A stretch of DNA of 64,000 bases from Paenirhizobium naphthalenivorans (GTDB lineage Bacteria; Pseudomonadota; Alphaproteobacteria; Rhizobiales; Rhizobiaceae). The stretch lies in NCBI RefSeq assembly GCF_007992095.1, contig NZ_BJZP01000017.1, positions 31,750-95,749 on the forward strand, in the 5' to 3' direction. This document shows, piece by piece, positions 54,981 to 62,778 of this stretch. A model generated the notes under the pieces. That model did no database searches. It saw only the letters and a program-made list of their open reading frames with translations, and was not told the origin of the DNA. Each line of letters starts with the position of its first letter. Position 1 is the first letter of the stretch. The translations under genes were made by a program, and so were the position numbers.

Positions 54981-56213
54981 ATGAATGACATTCGCCCCAT
55001 TCGCGCCAGAAGCGGTACAAACCAGGAGGGCACGAGTGCGCACAATCGCAGGGTCATGATCGACGCGTTGCGACGCAACGGCGCCCTTTCGCGCGCCGAG
55101 CTGGCGCGCGCGACGAAGCTCACGAAGCAGACCGTTTCAAACATCATCGAAGACCTGGAGCGCGACGGGCTCGTCAGTTCCGGGGCGAGCGTGAGGAAGG
55201 GACGCGGGCAGCCGTCGACCCCCTACAGCCTCGTTCCCGAAGGCGCCTTCGCCATCGGCCTGCAGATCGACAGGCATGTGGTCCGCGCCGTCGCCGTGGA
55301 CCTGGTGGGTACCGTCCGGGTAAAGATGGACGCGAACTTGCCGGCTGGCGGGCCAGCAGAAGGCGTAAAAGTCGTCCTTCACATCATCGAAAGAGCGCGC
55401 CGTGAGCTTGCTCGGACGGCGGAGCAATCCGAGCGCCGGCTTGTGGGACTTGGTGTTGCGATGCCCGGACCCTTCGGCATGCAATCGGACGAAAATGATC
55501 CCTGGATGATGGCCGCATGGCAGAGCTTTCCCCTGCTCGAGACCCTTGCTGCCGGAACGGGACTGGACGTCGGGCTTCAGAATGACGCGGCCGCGGCGGC
55601 AACGGCCGAGCGCATGACCGGCGCGGCACACGGTGTCGACCATGCCATTTGCATCTTCCTCGGATACGGTCTCGGCGCGGGCCTAATCCTCGATGGCCAA
55701 CTCTACAATGGCTATAGCGGCAATGCCGGGGAAATCGGCATGATGCTGTGCCACCCCGCCAACGGAAAGATCGGTGCGGGCGCGCGCCTTGAACACCATG
55801 CTTCGCTCGCTACTCTGTGCAGAGCGCTTGATCTCGATCCCGGCGATCCTGAGCTCTACGGCTGCATCGAACGGGCAGCGTTGGAATTCGGTCCGGCCAT
55901 GGCAGCATGGATGAGACAGGCAGCAGACGAACTGCGCTGGACCGTACAGCTACTTGAATCAGTGTTCGATCCACAGACCATGATCCTCTGCGGTGGCGCG
56001 CCGGCGGCACTGACGACCCGCCTGATTGACGCCATGCACCCTCTTTTGCCGTCGATTGCAGAGCGCCCTTCGCGATCGATGCCGCGGCTACAGTTGGGCA
56101 TTACCGGCCCGTGGTCGGTGGCGCTCGGCGCGGCGTCTGAACCGATCAGCCGCACCTTTGACCCGCGCTTCTCCGCGATCCTGAAGACCCCGGCGAGCAG
56201 TGCCTTGGAATAG
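54981..56213 (+). CDS. ROK-family transcriptional repressor
   Basis: 410 residues from the ATG opening MNDIRPIRARSG. The N-terminal helix-turn-helix is LSRAELARATKLTKQTVSNIIEDL at about residues 37-60; a ROK sugar-kinase-like domain follows with GLGVAMPGPFG and YGLGAGLILDGQLYNGYSGNAGEIG. The zinc motif CxCGxxGCLE of most ROK proteins is missing: the region reads LCHPANGKIGAGARLEHHAS. It is divergent from the SIS/PfkB importer operon and is the obvious candidate regulator, with a sugar or sugar phosphate as inducer. Confidence 0.9.
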   Translation: MNDIRPIRARSGTNQEGTSAHNRRVMIDALRRNGALSRAELARATKLTKQTVSNIIEDLERDGLVSSGASVRKGRGQPSTPYSLVPEGAFAIGLQIDRHVVRAVAVDLVGTVRVKMDANLPAGGPAEGVKVVLHIIERARRELARTAEQSERRLVGLGVAMPGPFGMQSDENDPWMMAAWQSFPLLETLAAGTGLDVGLQNDAAAAATAERMTGAAHGVDHAICIFLGYGLGAGLILDGQLYNGYSGNAGEIGMMLCHPANGKIGAGARLEHHASLATLCRALDLDPGDPELYGCIERAALEFGPAMAAWMRQAADELRWTVQLLESVFDPQTMILCGGAPAALTTRLIDAMHPLLPSIAERPSRSMPRLQLGITGPWSVALGAASEPISRTFDPRFSAILKTPASSALE

Positions 56214-56590
56214 AACGCTCAACAAAAGTGCACCCAGCGTATTTCCGTTAGGGAGTCAGTTTTTCATTTCGCCGTTGACACTATGTCCTCCAGTGCGATC
56301 GTTGCTCCTCGGGCGGTTCCGAGTCTCGACCGCTCCGTGGCGCGGTACGGCATCACAACAAGAAGCGACGACTCTCAGCGAAATGTATATACGATAATAC
56401 GTAATAACGAATAAATGAACTATCTAGACACCCAGGATGGAAAGGGCAGCTTTCGTGACGCCGCCTCTCCGACGGCCCCGCCCCGGTGACCTTCGCCGAC
56501 AGGCTGGCTCTCGGCAGTGCCGATGACGCTCTTTGGGCGCCCGGTCCCCCCCCAAGTAGAGAGAGACCTACGCGCGGCAGGCCAGGCAGA
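56214..56590. other. Intergenic stretch between convergent genes without a recognisable gene
   Basis: The ROK gene and the Dsb operon converge here. An AT-rich patch near 56380-56430 with repeated ACG/ATAA words is followed by GC-rich sequence and a C8 run at about 56548. No protein domain, clear terminator or palindrome was recognised. Confidence 0.45.
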
Positions 56591-57199
56591 TCAGCCGCGC
56601 GCCGTGGCTATGGCCTCCTTGAGCCCCTTTTCGTCCAGCACGCCTGGATAGATATGCGAGCCGATGACGAAGGAAGGTGTCCCGACGAAATTCAGGGCGA
56701 GCGCCTGGCTGTAATTGCGGTCGAGCAGACCGGAGATCTTGCCATTGTGCTTGTTCACCGCCGCGGCAATCTCTTTCATTTTCAGACCGGCGCCGGTCAG
56801 CGAGCCTTCCACGACCTCTTCGGTCAGCTTGCCGGACGTGCGCATCAATGCCTCCAGCGCCTTCTCATATTGGCCGATCTGGGCAGCTCCGAGAACCGCT
56901 TGGGCGGCAAAGATCGATGCCCCGCCAAAGACGGGCCAGTCCTTCAGAACCAGGCGGATATTGCCGTCCTCTTCGACCAGTTTCTTCACCATCGGATGCG
57001 ACTTCTTGCAGTAGGGGCATTGATAGTCGAAGAACTCGACGAGGGTGACATCGCCTTTCGGATTGCCGAGCACCGGGGCGTCCTTGTCGAAGTAGATCTC
57101 CTCCTTGGTGACGTCCTGTGCAAACGAGAGACGTGGGATGAGGGTCGTCAGGGCTAAGGTGCCAAGCGTGGCATCGATCAGGTTCCTGCGGGTGAGCAT
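56591..57199 (-). CDS. DsbA/Com1-like thiol:disulfide protein (ScsC-like)
   Basis: 202 residues from the ATG behind AAAAGGAGA; the longer frame is antisense to no gene but overlaps the L,D-transpeptidase out of frame. The N-terminal TRRNLIDATLGTLALTTLIP looks like a twin-arginine or Sec signal, cleaved near residue 27. The active site CPYC is at residues 61-64 (FFDYQCPYC), and GTPSF supplies the cis-proline. It is a periplasmic thioredoxin-fold oxidoreductase or isomerase, probably kept reduced by the DsbD encoded in the same operon. It overlaps the previous stop by one base. Confidence 0.9.
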   Translation of the reverse strand: MLTRRNLIDATLGTLALTTLIPRLSFAQDVTKEEIYFDKDAPVLGNPKGDVTLVEFFDYQCPYCKKSHPMVKKLVEEDGNIRLVLKDWPVFGGASIFAAQAVLGAAQIGQYEKALEALMRTSGKLTEEVVEGSLTGAGLKMKEIAAAVNKHNGKISGLLDRNYSQALALNFVGTPSFVIGSHIYPGVLDEKGLKEAIATARG

Positions 57200-57903
57200 C
57201 AGATTTCTCCTTTTCCAGATTGTTCGGGGCCGAGCACGACGACGCGCGAGCCCTTCGGCACGCGGCGGTGCAGATCGATGATGTCCTGATTGAGCATGCG
57301 GATGCAGCCGGATGAGACGGACTTGCCGATCGACCAGGGCTCGTTGGTTCCATGGATACGATAGAGCGTGTCCTGCCCGCCCTTGTAGAGATAGAGCGCG
57401 CGCGCACCGAGCGGGTTCTTGAGCCCGCCCGGCAATCCCTTGGTGAGCGGTTCGTAGCTCTCGGGATCCCGCTTGATCATGTCCTGGGTCGGCGTCCAGC
57501 CCGGCCATTGCGCCTTGCGGGCTATGTCCGCCTCGCCGACGAATTCGAGGCCGGCCTTGGCGACGCCAACGCCATAGCGCATGGCCTTGCCATTCTCCAT
57601 CACGAGATAGAGGAAACGGGCATGCGGATCGACGACAATTGTGCCGGTCGGTTCCTTCGTCTGGTAGTCGACCACCTGTCGGACATTCTTCGACTCGATC
57701 TTCGTAGCGTCCGCCGCCGGAATCAGGTTTCCGCCGTCGTCGATTGCCGAATACATGCTGGCCACCGACGGGTCGACCTTCACCACGTCCGGCTCGACAG
57801 CTGGCCAGGTCGTCTGGACGCAGGCCGACAGGGATAGCAGGACCAGGGGCATGGCCAGCAGTCGCACCCGGCTCAACGGTCCCGGTTGGTTGGATTTACG
57901 CAT
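57199..57903 (-). CDS. L,D-transpeptidase lipoprotein (YkuD domain)
   Basis: 234 residues. The signal ends in a lipobox (LSAC at about residues 24-27), so it is probably an outer-membrane or periplasmic lipoprotein. The YkuD catalytic pattern is present: H184 (RIHGTN) and C200 (SSGCIRM), followed by the conserved Arg. It cross-links peptidoglycan 3-3 or anchors proteins. The catalytic cysteine makes it sensitive to oxidation, so its place between DsbA-like and TlpA-like genes is meaningful. It lies 0-1 bp from both neighbours. Confidence 0.9.
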   Translation of the reverse strand: MRKSNQPGPLSRVRLLAMPLVLLSLSACVQTTWPAVEPDVVKVDPSVASMYSAIDDGGNLIPAADATKIESKNVRQVVDYQTKEPTGTIVVDPHARFLYLVMENGKAMRYGVGVAKAGLEFVGEADIARKAQWPGWTPTQDMIKRDPESYEPLTKGLPGGLKNPLGARALYLYKGGQDTLYRIHGTNEPWSIGKSVSSGCIRMLNQDIIDLHRRVPKGSRVVVLGPEQSGKGEI

Positions 57904-58725
57904 TCATATGTCCTTTTCCGCAAGCGGAGCTGCAATTCTGCTGATCTGTTCCGACAGGCTCTCGCGCGAGATTTCGCCGAGATGGGAAGTGGCGAGCGTT
58001 CCGTTGGGGTAGATGAAAAGCGTCGCGGGCAGGCCCGGCGCACCATAGTGCCGCGACAGGAGCGAGGTCTGGTCGGCGATGACTGTCTCGATCGCGATGC
58101 CGGCGTCAGTGAGATAGTCCGCGATGCGGGCGGCCTCCTCCCCCTGGTTGGCGAAGATGAAGTCGGTCTGCGGGTGGCTGCGCGCCATCTCCGCCATCAT
58201 CGGCATTTCGCGCCGGCAGGGCGGACACCAGCTTGCCCAGAGATTGACGACAAGCGGACGGCCGGCGCGCTCGGAAAGGACGATGGAGCGGCCATCCAGC
58301 GTCGCCAGCCGGGTGTCGGGAGCAGCGATGGCGGCACTGGTACCAAGGAGCGCAATGGTCGAGAACCAGATGAGCCCGCCGGCCGCCAGGCTGCCGACCG
58401 CCCATGGCAGCAGACGGGCTGACCGCCGGAGCACGAGCACGGCCGCGATCAGGATGCCGACCAGGGCCCCGGTCGCCGAAAAGCCGCCCTGCCAGAAGGC
58501 CAGGATGCGCCATGGCTCGACGAAAAAGCTCTCCAGATGCGGCAGGACGTGGCCGGCGCGCGCGCCGATCAGGCCCAGCACGAGCGTCATCGTCGACCAG
58601 AGACCGAGACGGCTGCCGGCGCGGGAGGACAAAAGACTTGCCAGAGCGAGGAAAACGCCGATGCCGAGAATGGCGGCCAGTCTTTCGACGTCGAAGGCAA
58701 ACGGACCGATCGAAATCGCATTCAT
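57904..58725 (-). CDS. Lgt-like membrane domain fused to a TlpA-like thioredoxin domain
   Basis: 273 residues in two parts. Residues 1-130 hold about four membrane segments with an Lgt-like core (GARAGHVLPHL, then LAFWQGGFSATGALVG), but the HG dyad of active Lgt (FHGG) is replaced by SATG, so lipoprotein transferase activity is doubtful. Residues 136-273 are a TlpA/ResA-type thioredoxin with the active site WCPPC (C167, C170) and the cis-proline in GLPATLF. It is probably a membrane-anchored periplasmic thiol reductase that receives electrons from DsbD. It overlaps the DsbD stop by 4 bp. Confidence 0.85.
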   Translation of the reverse strand: MNAISIGPFAFDVERLAAILGIGVFLALASLLSSRAGSRLGLWSTMTLVLGLIGARAGHVLPHLESFFVEPWRILAFWQGGFSATGALVGILIAAVLVLRRSARLLPWAVGSLAAGGLIWFSTIALLGTSAAIAAPDTRLATLDGRSIVLSERAGRPLVVNLWASWCPPCRREMPMMAEMARSHPQTDFIFANQGEEAARIADYLTDAGIAIETVIADQTSLLSRHYGAPGLPATLFIYPNGTLATSHLGEISRESLSEQISRIAAPLAEKDI

Positions 58726-60578
58726 TGCAGGGCCGCCTTTGCCTGGCCGGCAGACAGGACCAGATCGGCCTTGTCGACCTCGCCGACAAGCCGGGTCTCC
58801 GCGACTTCTGCAGGCCCATCGAAGAACAGCATGGTCGGCGGACCGACGACATCAAGCGACTTCATCAAGCCCGCGAGATCCGTATTGCTTGTCGTGAGAT
58901 CCACGCTCAGTCGATCGAAGCCGGCCAGTGCCTGGGCGACCTCGGGTCGCGACAGCACGTTTCTTTCGATCGTCCGGCAACTGATGCACCAATCGGCCGT
59001 GACATAGACGAGAGCGGGTCTGTTGCCCTTGGCACCAGCGGCGAGCAGAGCTTCGAGCTCGTGAGCGGATGCGACCGAAGCGAAATCCGTCTTTAAGAGA
59101 CCGGCCGGGGACAGGACGGCCCTGCTCGCTGAGAACGATGCGAGCGGCGCGAGGGGATCGGTCGCTCCCGCCGCAAGCCCGACGGCGAGCACGGCGCCAT
59201 ACAGGGCCGAGAGCAGGCCCACGGATTTGCCAAGGCGTGGCAGCGCACCAGTCTCGGGGCGCAGGCTGTCGAAGGCGCCGATAAACACACCGAAGGTAAC
59301 AAGCAGGGCCGACCAGAGCCCAAGAATTCCTGCCGTCGGCAGCAGCGGCTCTGCGAGCCAGATGGCGGTGGCGATAAACAAGAAACCGAAGAGCTGGCGA
59401 ATGCGCTCCATCCAGGCACCGGCACGCGGCAGCAAGCCTGAGCCGAACGTGGCCATCACGACGAGCGGAACGGATTTACCGAGCCCCAGCGCAAAGAGGG
59501 CCGCGGCTCCAAGAACGAGGTCGCCGGAGCGCGCGATATAGAGAAGGGCACCTGCCAATGGCGCGGTGACACATGGCCCGATGATCAGGGCGGAGCTAAA
59601 GCCAAGTACCGCGGCCGAGCCGATCGATCCTGGACCGGATAGCCTCTTCCGCATGAACCACCCGGTGATCACGGCCGGCAACTGCAATTCAAACAATCCG
59701 AAGCTGGCAAGGGCAAGGACGACGAAGAGCATGGCAGTGAGGGCAATCGTCACCGGCGACTGCAGGGCGAACTGCAGGTTCTGCCCGGACCAGGCGGCGA
59801 GCAGACCGAGCATGCCGAAGGCCGTCGCTAGTCCCAGCCCGTAGGTCAGCGAGAGCATGAGACCGCGCCGAGCGGTCAGCCGTTCGCCCTCGCGCGCCAG
59901 CGTCGCAGCTAAAATGGGATACATCGGGAAGACGCAAGGCGTGAATGCGAGCAGTATGCCGAGGCCGAGAAAGGCAGTCAGCAACAGCGGCATGCCGCCA
60001 CGGGCGAGAAAACCCTCCACCATGCCGCCGGACGGCGGTGTAGCAATTGCGAATCCAGTGCTGCTGCCGGCCGAGCCCGTTTCGACTGGTACCGCCGGCG
60101 TATCGCCGGAGACCGGCGTGGAGCCAGCCGACCCGGTCGTTCCGGCCGGCATCCACTTGCTCCCGCGCTCCTTCGCCAAGGCGACAAGATCTATTCTGCG
60201 CGTCGTCGGAGGATAGCAGATGCCCTCCTCCTGGCATCCCTGGTAGGTGACTTCGAGTGCCGGGGCATCAGTCGAGGTAAGCGCCACCGCATGATCGAAG
60301 TAGACCTCGACCTTTCCAAGGCCGGGATCATCCTTGAGCGTGCCGGGCCCGGTTTCAAGTGCGACAGGCTTGCCCTCCGGGGTCGTGGCGGCAAGGTATT
60401 CGCGATAGAGGTAGTAGCCCTTGCCAATATCCCAATTGAGGGAAACCCGGCCAGCCTCGCTTCGCTTAACGCTGAAGACGAATGCCTTGTCCATGTCCAG
60501 CGGCCGCTCGAGCGCTGCGGCGGGGCTGGCAAAAAATGCCGAAAAGAGTAACCCTATGAAGAGTTTCGAATAATGCAT
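58722..60578 (-). CDS. dsbD: Thiol:disulfide interchange protein DsbD
   Basis: 618 residues with the complete three-part DsbD architecture. After a signal peptide (to about residue 22) the alpha domain carries C115 and C121 (QGCQEEGICYPP). The eight-helix beta domain has its cysteines in AFTPCVFPMYPIL and IGPCVTAPLAGAL, and the gamma thioredoxin domain has CISC at 531-534. It moves electrons from cytosolic thioredoxin to periplasmic partners. The partners are likely the three products encoded downstream in the same operon. It is divergent from a two-component system. Confidence 0.95.
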   Translation of the reverse strand: MHYSKLFIGLLFSAFFASPAAALERPLDMDKAFVFSVKRSEAGRVSLNWDIGKGYYLYREYLAATTPEGKPVALETGPGTLKDDPGLGKVEVYFDHAVALTSTDAPALEVTYQGCQEEGICYPPTTRRIDLVALAKERGSKWMPAGTTGSAGSTPVSGDTPAVPVETGSAGSSTGFAIATPPSGGMVEGFLARGGMPLLLTAFLGLGILLAFTPCVFPMYPILAATLAREGERLTARRGLMLSLTYGLGLATAFGMLGLLAAWSGQNLQFALQSPVTIALTAMLFVVLALASFGLFELQLPAVITGWFMRKRLSGPGSIGSAAVLGFSSALIIGPCVTAPLAGALLYIARSGDLVLGAAALFALGLGKSVPLVVMATFGSGLLPRAGAWMERIRQLFGFLFIATAIWLAEPLLPTAGILGLWSALLVTFGVFIGAFDSLRPETGALPRLGKSVGLLSALYGAVLAVGLAAGATDPLAPLASFSASRAVLSPAGLLKTDFASVASAHELEALLAAGAKGNRPALVYVTADWCISCRTIERNVLSRPEVAQALAGFDRLSVDLTTSNTDLAGLMKSLDVVGPPTMLFFDGPAEVAETRLVGEVDKADLVLSAGQAKAALQ

Positions 60579-60637
60579 GCCTTGTGTCCTTCCGGCGGCG
60601 GACCATTTGTTGTTCGGGACACGGATCGGCCCGCCAC

Positions 60638-60654
60638 CTTAAGGCAGGCTTAAG
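60638..60654. promoter_or_regulatory. CTTAAG-N5-CTTAAG box between dsbD and the response-regulator gene
   Basis: Two identical hexamers with a 5-bp spacer (11-bp period) lie in the 121-bp divergent gap. This is the layout of boxes bound by PmrA/QseB/TctD-type OmpR-family response regulators (YTTAAG-N5-YTTAAG). It is both a direct repeat and, because CTTAAG is self-complementary, an inverted repeat, so it could serve both promoters. Confidence 0.75.
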
Positions 60655-60699
60655 GTGAGCGGCGCATTGAGGCGCCAAGGTCAGGTTCACGGAGGTGTG

Positions 60700-61365
60700 A
60701 TGCGTCTACTGGTGGTTGAGGACGACGAGGTGCTGTCGGATGGTTTGAAGGTCGGACTGAACATGCTCGGCTTCACCGTCGACGCGGTCGGCTGCGTTGC
60801 GGACGCCTGCGAAGCTGTTACCGTCAACCGCTTCGATGCAATCGTGCTCGATCTGATGCTGCCCGACGGCTCCGGTCTCGATGTGCTTGCCCAACTACGC
60901 GCCTCCGGCGGGCGCGCACCGGTCCTGTTGCTGACCGCCCGCGACGAAGTCGGCGACCGCATTGCCGGTCTCGACGCCGGCGCCGACGACTATCTCGGCA
61001 AGCCCTTCGATCTCGACGAACTGGCCGCGCGTCTGCGCGCCATCATCCGCCGGGCGCAAGGACGGGCTGAAAGCCGGCCGCAATGGCGTGGTGTCACCCT
61101 CGATCCGGCGCGCATGAGCGCCGAGCAGGACGGCCGGACCGTGCCGCTGTCCCGGCGGGAATTCGCCATCCTGCAGGCCTTGATGGACAATCCCGGCACG
61201 ATCCAGTCCAAGACGGCGCTGGAGCAAAAGCTCTATGGCTGGCAGGAGGACGTCGAGAGCAACACGGTCGAGGTCCACGTACACAAGATCCGCGCCAAGC
61301 TCGGGGCCGAACTGATCGAAACCGTCCGCGGCATCGGCTACCGGCTGAAGGACGAAGCGCCATGA
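60700..61365 (+). CDS. OmpR-family response regulator (QseB/TctD-like)
   Basis: 221 residues from the ATG behind GGAGG; the upstream in-frame extension is not needed. The receiver domain has the acidic pair near residues 8-9 and phospho-acceptor D51 (LDLMLPDG), with T79-like and K101-like residues in LLLTARD and LGKPFD. The C-terminal winged helix ends SNTVEVHVHKIRAKLG and ETVRGIGYRL. It is translationally coupled to the sensor kinase by ATGA overlap and faces dsbD across the CTTAAG box. Confidence 0.94.
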   Translation: MRLLVVEDDEVLSDGLKVGLNMLGFTVDAVGCVADACEAVTVNRFDAIVLDLMLPDGSGLDVLAQLRASGGRAPVLLLTARDEVGDRIAGLDAGADDYLGKPFDLDELAARLRAIIRRAQGRAESRPQWRGVTLDPARMSAEQDGRTVPLSRREFAILQALMDNPGTIQSKTALEQKLYGWQEDVESNTVEVHVHKIRAKLGAELIETVRGIGYRLKDEAP

Positions 61366-62735
61366 CATCGATCCGCCTCAGGCTTTTCGCCATCCTGCTC
61401 GCCACCACCGGTGCGGTCTGGCTCTTCGCAGTAATCTGGACCTACGTGAATACCCAGGCCGAGGTCGAGCGGGTGCTCGATGCCCGCCTGACCGAAGCCG
61501 CACGCATGGTGAGTTCCCTGATCACCGACCACCATATCGATGTGGCTGCCGCCGTGGATGCCGCCAATGCGCGGAAAGCCAGCGGAGTGTTCGAGCAGGG
61601 GGAAGGATATAGCCGCCAGTTGTCTTGCCAGATCTGGTCCTTGCAGGGAACGCTTGTCAGCCGGTCCGAAAGCGCGCCAGCCACCTCCCTCGCCGATCAC
61701 CGGGAAGGTTTCGCCGAAACCGAGATCAACGGAGAGCGTTGGCGGGTCTTTGCAGTGATCAATCCGACGCTCGGGGTCCGCGTCCTGGTCGGTGACAGCC
61801 TCGAAATCCGCGAACGGCTGGTGGGCGACGTGATCAAGGGTCTGCTGCTTCCGGCCCTGGTGATCCTGCCTATGCTGGCATTGCTCATCTGGTTGAGCGT
61901 CGGTCGCGGACTTGCCCCGCTGAACCGCATCGCGGCCAGTCTCTCATCTCGATCCGCGATCGAGCTTCATCCCCTCCCCGAGGCCCCCGCGCCCCGCGAG
62001 ATCCGGCCGATGATAGCCGCCTTGAACAACCTTTTCCGGCGCGTCGAAGATGCGCGTACGAGGGAAAGTGACTTCACCGCCTACGCTGCCCATGAACTGA
62101 AAACGCCGCTGGCGGGCCTCAGGACCCAGGCGCAGATCGCCATGCGCAGTGAGGATCCAGACACCCGCCGCCAGGCGCTCGGCCAGATTCTCAGCAGCGT
62201 GGACCGCACAAGCCGCATGGTGCGCCAGTTGATCGACATGGCGCGCGTCGATGCGCGGGAAGATGTCGTCACGTGCGACCAGGTCGACGTGCCGCGACTG
62301 CTAGAGGAGCTTTCGACAGAATTGTCGCCGGTGGCAGTTCAGCGTGACGTGCAGATCACGGTGCGGCCGGATGTCGAGCAGGGCACGTTGCGTATTGCGA
62401 CCGATCGGACCCTGTTGCGGCTGGTCTTGCGAAATCTGCTGGAAAATGCGCTCCAGCACGCGCCTGCGGGAACGGAGGCCACCTGCACGGTGTGCGTCGC
62501 GGACAATTGCCTGACGATCGAAATCAGCGATGTAGGACCCGGCATGTCCGCAGCCGAGCAAAATCGGGCGGTCGATCGCTTCTACCGGGGGCCGTTAAGC
62601 GCACCGTCAGGGAGCGGCCTTGGACTATCCATCGTCCAGATGGCGATCGACCGCCTCGACGGACACCTTGATTTCAGCAATCGCGCACAGGGCGGCTTGT
62701 CAGTGGCGGTGACGCTGAAACGGTGTGTTGCCTAG
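61362..62735 (+). CDS. Membrane sensor histidine kinase
   Basis: 457 residues. Two membrane helices (residues 5-28 and about 160-182) enclose a periplasmic sensor domain of some 130 residues that contains one cysteine (QLSCQIWS); a HAMP-like linker follows. The H-box is AAHELKTPLAG with H244, the N-box NLLENALQHA, G1 DVGPGM and G2 GSGLGLSI. It belongs to the QseC/TctE-like group. It should phosphorylate the preceding regulator in response to an envelope signal, perhaps thiol oxidation or a metal such as copper; the signal is inferred from the neighbouring Dsb genes. Confidence 0.93.
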   Translation: MTSIRLRLFAILLATTGAVWLFAVIWTYVNTQAEVERVLDARLTEAARMVSSLITDHHIDVAAAVDAANARKASGVFEQGEGYSRQLSCQIWSLQGTLVSRSESAPATSLADHREGFAETEINGERWRVFAVINPTLGVRVLVGDSLEIRERLVGDVIKGLLLPALVILPMLALLIWLSVGRGLAPLNRIAASLSSRSAIELHPLPEAPAPREIRPMIAALNNLFRRVEDARTRESDFTAYAAHELKTPLAGLRTQAQIAMRSEDPDTRRQALGQILSSVDRTSRMVRQLIDMARVDAREDVVTCDQVDVPRLLEELSTELSPVAVQRDVQITVRPDVEQGTLRIATDRTLLRLVLRNLLENALQHAPAGTEATCTVCVADNCLTIEISDVGPGMSAAEQNRAVDRFYRGPLSAPSGSGLGLSIVQMAIDRLDGHLDFSNRAQGGLSVAVTLKRCVA

Positions 62736-62759
62736 GCGCGAGCTTCACGGGTGTAATAA

Positions 62760-62775
62760 CAGGACGAGCGTCCTG
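62760..62775. terminator. Small palindrome between convergent genes
   Basis: CAGGACG-AG-CGTCCTG is a perfect 7-bp dyad between the kinase stop and the end of the nucleotidyltransferase pseudogene. No T-run is present, so its role is uncertain. Confidence 0.35.
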
Positions 62776-62778
62776 GCC

